Assembly (NCBI GenBank): GCA_000181795.3
Contig: CM012955.1
Coordinates: 5,901,463-5,965,462 of the forward strand
Direction: 5' to 3'
From: Trichinella spiralis
Lineage: Eukaryota > Nematoda > Enoplea > Trichinellida > Trichinellidae
Length of the DNA stretch: 64,000 nt
Part shown: piece by piece, positions 1-11,260 of the stretch
How the letters are laid out: every line of letters begins with the position of its first letter
Position numbering within the stretch: the stretch's first letter is position 1
Made by a program: the position numbers and the translations under genes
Notes under the pieces: model-generated
Seen by the model: only the letters and a program-made list of their open reading frames with translations
Database searches by the model: none
Told to the model about the DNA's origin: nothing

Positions 1-635
1 ATTTTGCAATTTTCGAGGAAAATTTCTTTTTACAAAAATTAAAGCAATTAATTCATATCGGTAGAAAATTATTTGCTAACTGTTATAAAATTATACCGAC
101 AGCTCCTGATTAAGCATTTGTTGAGATATATCAAAAAAATGAAACCGAAATAAGATTTTAACGAAGTCGAAATAAAAAGGGATGAAAATTTAAAGTAAAA
201 TAAATGTGCATGATGAACGATTTCATTAATTTTTACATCAAAACTATCAGTGTTTTTTACTGAAAAAAGAAATTTATTTTATTAAGAATTGTTCTTGATT
301 TTCGTTTAAGCAACAGTAACTTTCAAAATTAAAACCTTAATTCACGGAATTTTTTGATTTATTGGAATTCAGAGATAAAAATTTTCCAAAATTATCACAT
401 TAAAAAGCTATTTTCGTGCAATATGCTAATGTTTTTATTCTATAAAGTTCAAATGCTCATACCGACAAATTTATTTATTATTTCAAAAAATCATCAATTG
501 TGGATTATTGCAAATTTACATAATAATAACGCAACATTAGTCTTTTGTTACGTCTGTGTATTGTGTCTTTGTAATGAAGAACTTTCCACGCTCGACATTG
601 CCAAATCGTATCTTCTCGAAGGTGTCTTTACTTAC

Positions 636-760
636 CTCAGTTGACCAATGAACGCAACGATTCGATTCGGACCAGCGAACGATTCGATCCAACCTATCCA
701 GAACCGTTCACTGACTGATCTTGGCTTTCTCCACTTGTCTTCTTTCTTCTCCATGTGCAT
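636..760 (-). CDS. Candidate first exon of a gene leaving the left edge
   Basis: On the minus strand an ATG at 760 (second in-frame ATG at 754) opens a frame of 41 codons plus two bases. It ends exactly at a strong donor, CTGAG|GTAAGT (last exon base 636). The peptide begins MHMEKKEDKW and ends with the hydrophobic stretch RIVAFIGQLR. The exon is clearly GC-richer than its surroundings, which is how true exons look elsewhere in this window. The remainder would lie at positions below 636 and beyond the window. I do not recognise the protein. It could also be a 5' UTR exon with a fortuitous frame. Confidence 0.3.
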
Positions 761-1960
761 TATTTTTCCATGGTTTATTACGTGTTTACTTATTTGTATG
801 CAATGCATTTCATGTGTCAGAGATTTTACAAAGTCAAACTCAAAATAAAAGAATCTGAGAAAATATATTTGGAGAAATAAATTGAAAAAACATGGAAATG
901 TATAATATAAGAAGAAAAAAGTGAAAATCACAGAAATCAAAAGAAATAATAGTAGAAATTAAAAAATGAATAAAATGCATAAAATAAAGTAGGGGAAAAT
1001 AAAGTTTGAATGAATTTTTGAAGTTTATAAGTTTGAAAAATAAAAATAAAATGAAAAGAATTTGCTTTAAAAAGTGTTCAAAATCAAACTATGTAAGAAA
1101 AGAAAAACAAAAAATACAAAACAAACGGAAATCAAAAATTATTTATGAAGATAAATACTGAAGATAAATTCTAACCTAAGCCGCGTTGGAATATGAACAG
1201 AAGAAATGCACCGCTAAATTCTACCAATAAGGAAAGGAGTATTTGAAAATTCAAAAATGACCTTGATAATTCTTTAAAATTCAGTCAAAATATAAACTAT
1301 GTGACAAAATTTCGCCATAACAAAAGAAAATTAACTTAGACAAAACACACCTACGTATGTCTGAAAATTTTCTTAAATCAGAAAACCAAGTAGCTGAAAT
1401 GAAGCTAATTTTAAGTGAACAATTTACGGGCAAAAGCTTGCTTATGGTCAATTGAAAGTGCATGTTAGCTACTGCAAAGGTGATTTTGAAAGATCGTATT
1501 TTAATAATAGATAAACAATGCGTACAGGGTGTATTTAATCAGTATCGATTCTCTATTGTATTGTTAAGTGATTATGATCTAAAAATAAAAAAGCTGCCAA
1601 TTACTGCTAAATGCGCCATTTTGTTATCGTTAATGTTTATTGTCTTTGAATGTTGATTAAAAAAATTATTTTTCAGAAATTATTCCAAAAAATAATAATG
1701 AAAATTAAGCGAATCTTGTGTTTGGCGTTGTATTCTGGTATTCAGTTAATTTTCTAATTGCACTTGGCTACCATCCACGGACGGCCTGAAACTGAATTGA
1801 TTTCCATCATGAAAATAAAGTAAACGACCTCGCATGGAAATTTTCATTTTATTCATTTATGCTGATAAATATGTCTACTGTACATTTTTCATTGCTCTAT
1901 ATGTACTTAATCCACTCTGTTTGAGGTGAAAATTTAATTGTAGCTTTGCGAAACATATAA
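761..1960. other. No gene seen
   Basis: AT-rich sequence with only short chance frames; no splice-bounded exon or RNA gene seen. Confidence 0.5.
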
Positions 1961-2090
1961 ACACTTCTCATTACACAATGACCCTGTCCATTGTGGATGT
2001 TTGGTGGAGGTTGCTCCAAATGAATTCGTATGTATCTGTGATGATGCATATATTAGAATTCATTTTGACGTAATGAAGCATCGCTATAGG
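1960..2090 (+). pseudogene. Decayed EGF-like repeat (relic)
   Basis: A frame running through about 1960-2090 reads NDPVHCGCLVEVAPNEFVCI followed by CDDAYIRIHFDV. The second half has the exact spacing of the EGF tail C-x-C-x-x-G-Y-x-G-x-x-C, but G becomes A, the second G becomes R, and the last Cys becomes Phe. An expected Cys after DP is Val. No splice sites bracket it cleanly and the frame opens just after a stop. The best reading is an orphaned EGF repeat no longer under selection. It could instead be chance resemblance. Confidence 0.35.
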
Positions 2091-2099
2091 CACCGAAGG

Positions 2100-4850
2100 C
2101 AGGCACGCAATAATAGTTGTTTCCATATGATTGAAAATTATTACCGGGTAATGTTATCTATCATGGAGATACATAATAATAAAGGACATAACACTGGCAA
2201 ATTAACTGAAAACGTAAACAGCACTTTCGGAAAATATGAATTATTTAACTGTTTTATATAGAATACAAAGTTAATATAAACAGTTGAAAATGAAATCCGT
2301 TCCAATGTCAAATCAACTCATCCAAATAATTCGCGGTATCATCCTAACCAATAGAAATGTTCCTTTTATTTTTTACAATTTCGCTATATCATATTTATGT
2401 GGGGTTTAAACGTGTTCACATACTGGAATGGAATTTCCAGTAACAAATAATATAAAAATAAAAAAAAATGAATCAAAGAATTTTCAAAATCACTTCACAT
2501 AATATTAAAGTAATGCGAAATTAAATTTTAATGCATAGGAAGCATTTTGATAATAGAAATAAATTGAAAATAACTTGCTTTTCAATGAATACAGTAATGC
2601 ATATCTTGAATTTGAACTAAGCTTGAAAGGAAGACAAATAAAATTTTTCAAATATTGTGAATCATAAAAGGAGTTGTATGCAAAGATTTTCCTGTTTAAA
2701 TACTATATCAACAAATAAATCAACCGTGGGTGATAGTCGACGATTTAATTCAACTAACAGAACTCATTGTATCCATACTGCAAACAACTGCCAGAAAATT
2801 AGATGAAAATACGCTTGTTCGTAGGATTCAGACTGCTCCCATATAACTTTTCATGCCGTAAAACGTGATGATCTTTGATGATCACGTTCATGATGAGAAA
2901 TCAATCCAATATTTTAAACAGAATACATTACCATTTTGCTTGTTCGGAATTTCTGAATCACGTCACTATACACGCTTGTTTTCGGCTTCAATGAGATGCA
3001 TACGTTGAATGCCATAGTCTCATTCTTCCGCCTATCTAATAATTGGGGGTTGGGACTGTTTACAAGCATCTGCTATTCCTGACGCTGTATTAGGGAATGC
3101 TTCACAACTGTCAAATCGTTCAACACGATAAAATATTAACAAAAAGAAAATTTGTTTGTCCTAAAAAGTGCATAAAAGGAAATAGTTAATAAAAATAGAA
3201 AGAAAACCAACAAAATTTTAACATTACCTACAAACAAATGCCAACATCTTATTCTAAAACAGTCAAAATTATTCAACTACCCATCCGTTAATGCACTTTG
3301 ATAGAATAATACAGTATTTTTAAAATGAGAAAATAAAGAGAAATATCATACTGTAAGCAATGATAATGCAAATTTAACTAAAAATGCTATAGCAGTGTTC
3401 ATAATTAAATAAAAATATATAATATAATTAATGATGAAATTTTTTTATTAAAGTCTTATGGTGAGAAATCAAATTATATATTAACAAATGAAGATTCATC
3501 TGCGAATTCAAGAACTTTTGCATGAGCGCATGTGTTGCTCAAATTAAATTTTTAACAGAAAACAGAATGAGAACAATGGCAGAACAAAAAACTGACTGTC
3601 AACTGCAATTGAATTTCCATAATGAATTATCAAACCAATGCCGGCAAAGAATTGATTGAGCTGTGTAAAAAGTTTTTAACGAATACCTGCCATTTGAATG
3701 CTGGACTTTTCAATTGTAATCGCCATCTGTTGATTTCAAAACAAATATTTTTTGACATACCGTGCTTTCTAATTTGAAAACTTTTTATTAAATCTATTTC
3801 AAAACGAAAGGAATACAGTAATATTTTATTTATATAATCTCTAACAGTAAAACAACAGCATTTCAACTGAAACGAATCATTTGAGCGTATTCACAAAAGC
3901 CTTTTCGTGCAGTCAGTGACTTTGATAAAAATGATTTGATAAGAAACCATGATTGGTTTCTCGGGTGATTTGATGAAAGAAAAGCTGCTGATCACATCAC
4001 TTTACGGTGACAAGTCGACGACTAACAATGGCGCCGTTTAGCCTCGTGGAGCTGGCTTGCAAAGCAAATTGTGAACAGTGTGAAAAATGAGTATCGACAG
4101 TACGTTGAATCTTGAATCGATAAACTTGAATATGTTCGTTTCAAAAAATTTACAACCTCGACATTTTTGATTGCAAAAAAATAATTATCAGACGACGTGA
4201 CTTATTAAGCAACAGTCTATTTTACTTGCACGCGGGTAACATAAAAAACAGTAATATGATAGTTGATGAAATCAAGAACTAATATCAGTGCAGTATTCTG
4301 TAAAAGAGAGTTGATTTTATGGCTATTTTTTAATAATATATAAATATAAGCTTTTGATTATATGACTAGCTTTGATAGCTTCAACTTTCTATTGCCACAA
4401 AATCCATTATCTTTTCTGGATTACTGTATTGGCATCAGTTCGTGTTCTGGCATTAGCTGTGCTGCTGTTTTGTAGTTTTATACCACACGGATTGCTGTTG
4501 TCCTGATTAACGCTGTACGGTCGGTTTTTGTTCATAATCGGCTATCAGTGTTGTAAACTTCTGAAACGATCCGATTAAAGTTGTTTAACTGAAAAAGTGT
4601 TCTGAATTTAGCAATTTGAAGTTGGTCGATCTTGAACAAAAATTTCACCTCAATGTGCAAATAATTTTCATTCATCACTTTCTTGAAGTTCAAACCACTA
4701 GCAACCAAATTCGGTTAATCAATTTTCATTTATAAAAATGGAAAATTAAGAAAATATTTGCAGTGCTACAGTGAAAATCACATATTATTGAAGATCAAAT
4801 CATTTTTTTGAAAAAAGCATAATTCTACGTCACTATCACACACCAATACT
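2100..4850. other. No gene seen
   Basis: About 2.7 kb of AT-rich sequence without a supportable exon. It may hold the distal regulatory region of flanking genes. Confidence 0.5.
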
Positions 4851-4856
4851 TTTATT
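4851..4856 (-). terminator. Polyadenylation signal of the FKBP gene
   Basis: AATAAA on the minus strand, 33 bases downstream of the FKBP stop codon. Confidence 0.7.
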
Positions 4857-4888
4857 AGGGAATACACAACACTACAAGGAAATTGTGT

Positions 4889-5502
4889 TTATTGTATGCG
4901 CAGCAGTTCCACGTCGAAGTTCAAATTTGAGTTCGGCGGAATCACTCCTGGAACTCCTTTAGAACCATATGCAAAATCTGGAGTGCACTTCAATATGGCC
5001 CGTTGACCAACGCTCATCTGAAATACGTTGAAATTATTTTTGTAAATCATATATTTATTAGTTTATTTTTCAAAAAAGATCAACTAATGCGTTTCGTACC
5101 TGAGCAACGCCCACGTCCCAACCTTTGATGACATCGCCTCTGCCAATTACAAATTTGAACGGTTTTCCACGATCGCGTGAAGAATCAAACTTTTTCCCAT
5201 TGTCGAACGTTCCGGTATAATGGACCTCCACTGTCTGTCCCGCCTTGGGAAAATTCACTCCTACAAATTACGATGCAATAAATCGCTCAGACATGATGAC
5301 AACTGTGATGATTTCGAAACTGAACAGCAAAAATCATATTACCAATATACACAAATGGAATCATGAAACAATGAACATTAATCAAGAAATAAATCGAAGC
5401 TTAATCACAAATTAGGAAACTTTCGTCACAAACAAAATAGAAAATGAAAAAAATTTCATCGTTACCATCGCCATTAGAAATTGGTTCGACTGTGACGCCC
5501 AT
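4889..5502 (-). CDS. FKBP1A: FKBP12-type peptidyl-prolyl cis-trans isomerase
   Basis: Cytosolic FK506-binding prolyl isomerase. Three exons on the minus strand are 5466-5502, 5260-5100 and 5017-4889. They encode 108 residues, the normal length for FKBP12. The protein starts [13 protein letters not shown] and contains [20 protein letters not shown], the GWDVGVAQM segment and a C-terminal FDVELLRIQ. All are hallmarks of a single-domain FKBP. In FKBP12 these motifs supply the aromatic and hydrophobic pocket (Tyr in HYTG, Asp in FDSS, Trp in GWD). Junction phases fit without adjustment and each intron has GT-AG ends. The start is the first ATG in a GC-richer leader. Family members regulate ryanodine receptors and TGF-beta receptors and are the rapamycin target. 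Which role applies here is not visible. Confidence 0.97.
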
Positions 5503-6725
5503 AATCTCTGTGCGGCAATATTCTAGAAAATACGTTTACATAAATATCGCTGAAAGGCAGAAACTAATAAACATCTCAAATAAACTGCTGATTTTCGCGT
5601 AAATAAAACCAACCGCACGACTGACGGACAAATCGCACGGTCAAAAAGCAATCCAACTTGCACATGTGACCAACCGACGAACAACGATGACGTCAAGGTT
5701 ACCAGGTCGTTCATAGTACTTAATTTTATTTACATACAGTATGAATTTGTTGAAGCTTTTAGTTTTCCAATTATTGGCACTTATTTCACCATCAGTTGTA
5801 ATATATTGTAATTTGATATTAAATTGAAAAAATTTATATCTGATTTGTATATTTTAATTAAATTTAAGTACTGTCCATCCGGTTGTTTGTCACTTGCGTG
5901 GTTGTTGATAATTTCAATCAATTTCTAATAAAATTGAAAAATAAACGTTATATACATTTTCAGATTTTTTAATTTTATGTTGAAACTATATATAATATTA
6001 TTTGATTTATTTAATAAACATTTCTTGCTGTTAGATGAGCATTTTTAAAAACTACTCAAAAAATCTTAATTCTTTTTGAAATAATTTTACATTCAAATTA
6101 ATTAAAATAATTAACTAAACAAAAAAAAATTTTTTTATTTCAATTCTTTGGTTTAAAAGCAGCATTCAGTTGAAGTTGGCGAACAGAAATTCCACACTGC
6201 ACATTTCATCAGGAAGGATGCGCCGTGGTGACAGAAAATCATAAATTCATACCTGCACATACTTTACTGTAGTTTTTGTCACTGTAATTTTTTGATGCTA
6301 GATTCACTTTGATATTATTGTTCCAGTTCATTGGTCATTTGATATTATTTTAAAAGTAAACAATTTTCTTTTATTCAATAAGCTGAATTGGAATAACAAA
6401 ATGATAAATGTCGGTTGTGAGAAAAAAAGGTTCGTTAATATTCGACGGAGAATTTTCTCCAACAATGCAGATGCAGCGAACAATGGAGTACAGTTTAGTC
6501 ATTGCAGCGATCAACAATTTATCGTTTGACCAGAAACAGCGACAAAAGCAGTACTGTGTTGATGGGTAGATATAATTTTTCAACACCAAAGCAGGGAAGA
6601 AATACTGATTCGCGAACGAAGCAAAATTAGCAGGTAAAACAAACATGCACAAGTCATCAGGCACGCGAGTCATAACAGATCAGTAGGGCAAAAGTGAAAA
6701 CAGTGCACACGTGTGAAATACAAAC
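5503..6725. other. FKBP upstream region and TESK 3' flank
   Basis: No gene seen. The part near 5503-5720 is GC-richer and probably holds the FKBP promoter and 5' UTR. A minus-strand AATAAA at 6370-6375 is a possible polyadenylation signal for the TESK gene, about 350 bases after its stop. Confidence 0.5.
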
Positions 6726-9309
6726 TCACAGGATGGAACAATTCTTTTTGCATTTTTCCGGACCACAAACTGCCAATAAGTCCTGCAGTGCGGTCGCACT
6801 GCTGTCGACGGCAGAAGTGGACGACCGTTGATAAGAGGACCACCCGTCGGTTGTCGGCATTGGATGTTGCGGTGGAGAGCTTTTACAAAATGCCGTGCTA
6901 CTCAGTGCTGACGTGGAAAACCATCGCTGAAAGCCTAGAACAGCACCGACCGTTTGTCGTCTGTTGGCACTGTCGTCGTCTGCCAACAGCCATTCTTCCA
7001 CTCTAGAGGGTGGTCCGCAGAGCACGTCGAACAGAGAAGACGCTGATCTGGCACGTTTGGAGGTGAGCTTCTTTTTCGAACTGACAAATTGGCGATCTTG
7101 TTCGTAAAATCGAGCCATCACGTTTTCCTTTTTGAAATCCTCAAACGGCAAGTCGCCTTCTTTCAAAACGCCGCAGCAGACCAAATTCGATCCGGCGGGC
7201 AACGTTTTGCAGCGTCTCAATTTCACCCTGACCGCCGTCCCGTCGCCTGTGCCGGCAGTGGAGCAGACCGTCGTCTGCGGACGTTGTTGGCCAGGGGGCT
7301 TTTTCCCACGCATCCCGGATTCGTGCTTACAACTCGCGGCGAACACCCGACGCATCGGCAAGCAGGCCGACGGCGACCAACAGCAACTACGCTTGGCTCG
7401 TCGTCCCGTCGACTTGGGCGGCCTTTTCACTTTCGCTTGGCGCGTTTTTTTGCTCTTCCGATTCTTATAAGCGTTGTCGTTCTCAGTGGACGATGTTGTC
7501 CGTCCAGGCCCATAACGACTGTTCAAAGCGAACGGATTAACCGACGTCGATCCGGGCTTGTAGGACGGCTCTTCGGAAGCAATGAAACGTTGCAGAGAGA
7601 AGTTCTGGTCGTCAGTGGATCCCGCTTGCAGGACCACGCGTCCGGACAAAATCGACAACGCCGTATCTGAACCCCGTCTCGACAACGGCTTTTTCCGCTC
7701 GTTCAGCCACGTTCTGTTGTTCAACACGCTACTGCTGCTGTGCGACTGGAAGCTGTTCGAAAACCATTCGGTCTCTTGGTGAAGAACTGCTTTGTGCAAT
7801 GCTACCGCTGTCGGCACAATCTGCGCAAACGATGCACGGGCCACTGGATTCATCTGAATGGACCAAAATTGAAGCATACGTACAAAAACAAACATACAAA
7901 CAAACCAAGCAACAACTGAATGCCAACTTGATGAATTCAACCGGCGTATCTTTGGGGCACAGTCGGATAAAACGAACATAATCCAACCCGAAATTCTGAA
8001 ACATCATACATCAAGTCATCGACAATTGGAAAAAAGATCATCGTTCAACATCGTTCGCTTGTAGAGAGAATAAAAAAGATGTCTTTTTTTCTTAATTAAT
8101 AAACTTACTGCCGTCCGTGGCATGACGTCCGGGTCGGCATCAATTTGGGCAATGATCTCGCACAGAATGATTCCAAAAGAAAATACATCCGCTTTGGTAT
8201 TGTAAGGTTCACCCAGTAAACATTCGGGAGCTATCCAGAATGGAGTACCAACAACTGGAAGACGAGTGTTGCTGCAGTTGAAAAGAAAAACAGAAATTAG
8301 ACAGAAACAATACAACTGGGATTATTACCTATTTTTGGGCAGTGTACAAGCCAAGCCTAAATCGCCAATTACTGCAGTTATTCGAGAACCGTCACATTTG
8401 CATAAAACATTCTGTCGAATAAAGATCAATAAGACTGAGTGACGACGACAATACAAGGGTTGATAAAAACAAAGCATCGTTGTTACTTTCGAAGTCAAAT
8501 CACGATGAATGTAGCCACAACTGTGGATGTACTCCATACCTCGACTGATGTCCAATGCGACGCCAATTCTGACAGACCATCGAAAACGTGACCATTGATC
8601 AGAGGAAATTAAATGTGCCAAACTGCCAGCTTCGCAAAATTCAGTCAATGCATGCAATTTTCCCGCGTCGACACAAACACCACGAAATCTAAAATTATAC
8701 ATATATATAGGGATATAGATATGATTGAAAGGCGTTTGACCAAGAAATTTCCTAATATACCGTAACACGTTAGGATGTTGCAGTTTGCGCATAAGTTGTA
8801 TTTCGAATAAGAAATTCATACGATTGCTGCTGAGCTTGTTGAATTTCAACACGTACGCCTCGCCTGTAGTAGTGTGCTTGACCTGAGACAAGAGAAAAAA
8901 GAACAACAAATATGATTAATAGAATAAAAAAAAATAAATATTAATGATGAATGATCACTTTGTAAACTTCACCAAAAAATCCCCTGCCAATGGTTCTTTC
9001 GACGATGAAATCGTCCATGCGATAAAGCGCCAACAAAGCACTGAGCAGACCGACGCACGAAGGCGACGGGGGCAGTGGCGACCACTGGGGCTTTTCTGGT
9101 TCCTCCAATCGGTCCGAGCCGACGTCCAAAATGTTCGGTGAAGCATCATCGTCCGCATCCAACACTGGTGCCTTGGGACCGTTGTCGGTGGCACCGTTGT
9201 AAACGCTGCCGCGGATCATCAGCCCAGGATGTTCGCCGACGAACTTGTTGGCTTCGCTGAAGCAATCGCAATAACAACTCGGCAAAATCGCCAATGACAA
9301 TTCACCCAT
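6726..9309 (-). CDS. TESK: TESK-family dual-specificity protein kinase with C-terminal CaaX box
   Basis: LIMK/TESK-group kinases phosphorylate cofilin and so stabilise actin filaments. Seven coding exons: 9309-8959, 8882-8761, 8688-8487, 8411-8329, 8271-8109, 7995-7906 and 7853-6726, giving 712 residues. The kinase domain spans about 98-365: glycine loop GRGFFGEV (108-115), Lys130, catalytic HRDLTSKN (219-226), and GTPFWIAPE (261-269). HRDLTSKN, the DPD..PRT segment and NFGLDY are TESK signatures that separate it from LIMK, and no LIM domain is present. The metal-binding triplet reads DLG (242-244) instead of DFG. A long low-complexity tail carries VNPFALN, resembling a VNPF motif in vertebrate TESK1. 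The last four residues are CSIL, a geranylgeranyl-type CaaX box. The first coding exon begins right after a CAG acceptor, so a 5' UTR exon lies upstream. Confidence 0.93.
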
Positions 9310-9312
9310 TGC

Positions 9313-9759
9313 CTGGATCAGAAAACAAATAATGAATAAAACAACAAACAAATTAAAAAATCCCCCCCAATCAACTGACATTTATTTGCGAGCATGAAAA
9401 AGCGAATGACTAAATGGTGGAATAAATAAATGGTGTGTGTGTATGTGTGCGTGCCATTGTGAGCGTTGGAATAAAATACAAACAAATCGAATAAAATTGA
9501 TTCTTCTAGTTCCAATCACGGAATGGATCAAATTTGCATGTTCACCACGCTCGACGCTGAATCACGCCGTTCTTATTCACACAGCAAACAGTATGCAAAT
9601 GTACCCAAGAGCGAAGATGAGCAACAATTTTCCATTTGCACAGGCTCGTTACCGCACAGCGAATAAAATTCACAGTATTGGTTGAATTGACGAACGTTCA
9701 AAAAGTAATGAATGAATCAGCATAAATAACTGAACTACAACAAAAAAACAACTACACAA
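9313..9759. other. No gene seen; intron or upstream region of TESK
   Basis: AT-rich with a short GT-rich tract near 9432-9452; probably the intron separating a TESK 5' UTR exon. Confidence 0.4.
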
Positions 9760-11260
9760 GTAAGTCCCTTGTCAGCGGGAATCGATTCTTCGGCAAGTAT
9801 GAAGAAATTTTTGAATAAACTGCCGAACAACAGAAACCGCTTCTACAACCAACTGTACAATGGAATTAAAGTCGTGCTGATGGAAATTATGCGAACGAAA
9901 AGTGAAAACTGCAAGATGTTGCTGCCGATGAGGGTGTTGTTCAGTGGAATAAGTCGCATGGTGGAAAGTTGGCTTTTTTGCTGTTCAAAATTTTAAAATG
10001 CAGGTCGTACATGCAGAAGATTGAACAAAATCAAAGCGAAATTTCGCAAACTGGACCCGGTTGGAGGAGAAACGAAAAGAGCAAAGCGTGGAACATCGAC
10101 GAGCTCTTCTTTGACAAAAGCATCGTCAACTTGACTTATGGAACTGATGCAACGACCAGTTTTTTCCCATCGCTGCTTTTTCTCACCACCAAACCACCTC
10201 TCCCCCCCCTCCCCACTTCGGTCCCTTCTTTCCCCTCTACTGCTGCACTGCTTACGGTAATAATTCCAGCTCTGCACAGAAAATACTCGCCCAAGGTCGT
10301 CTGAACAATCAATGGAACAACAATACAAATAACCACCATTTATATAAGGAGGGGGGGTAAAGTTGCAAAAAAAAAGAGGAAAAGTTATAAAAGAATAAAT
10401 AAATAAATAAATATCGTGAATATTTCTGCCTCTTTGCTGTCAATGAAATTTTGACTTTGACCAAAAAATTACCAGTGGAAAGAAAACGAATCGCCGCCGT
10501 TTGCGTGTCACTCTAACAACAAACAAAACTACAATCACCAATTGAGCATACCATATCAGTGATCAATCACGCATGATGAATCAGCAACAGAAGACAAATG
10601 TGCGAAGATGAAGATGAAGCTGCTGGCAACAAAACAAACATACCAAAAAATTTAATCTTCCTCTACTGATGCAGTTGTTGCTTGTCAACATATTTTCTTC
10701 TGCACACACACAAACACACACATCTGGCAATGAACGTTAGCTACTAGATTTGAAATTTTAAATAAATTTCACCGTAGAACAACAACTGCGAGAAAAGCAG
10801 ATGGCCGACTGTTTTTGAGAAAAATACCAAACTCCTATACTTATACCAGAGCTAATAAAACTGCTCCAAGCAGTAAGCACGGTTGCAAGGTAAACACAGG
10901 GCCGAGTGATTTCGTTTGAAAAGACAACACGAAATATTTGAATGTAAAACATTTTTCAAGTAAAAAACAAACATACTTACAATATTTCATTTGAACATCT
11001 CGTCACCAGTGCGTTGAACGTAAACAACAACTTGAAAACAATCTGAAGAAGGGACAAGCTGTCATCGGAGGGCAAAAACAACAGCACCAACACTTCGAGA
11101 ACAATTTGACACCGCTTCACTGTGCTTCTCGAATTTCGCCTCGGCAAGCTTGCAGAACGGTGGACCAGCACCAGATCGCCCACGAGACCACTGCCCGGCA
11201 CGCTACCACCGCGCAGAACCTCGCTCATGCAAGCTTTGGCAAACACCCCAGACGACCAAT
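9760..11260 (-). other. Unidentified coding-like block
   Basis: Several GC-richer islands (9760-10010, 10010-10320, 10978-11258) stand out from AT-rich flanks. The clearest is a minus-strand exon at 11258-10978, with acceptor TTTTTGTTCAG and donor GTAAGTATG. It is open across its length and includes HRSASLPRRNSRS followed by leucine-rich LEVLVLLFLPSDDSLSLLQ. A second minus-strand stretch (about 10130-9850) reads FALFVSPPTGSSLRNFALIL, then MRLIPLNNTLIG. Open frames also exist on the plus strand, so orientation is not certain. They may be 5' exons of TESK or a separate diverged gene. The leucine-rich part weakly recalls the RhoGAP-like tail of DEPDC1/LET-99 proteins, but I would not rely on it. 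Confidence 0.35.

Noticed and set aside
7089..7670. Long plus-strand open frames opposite the TESK tail exon
   Set aside because: They are antisense shadows of the GC-rich last TESK exon, whose own frame joins the kinase domain in phase.
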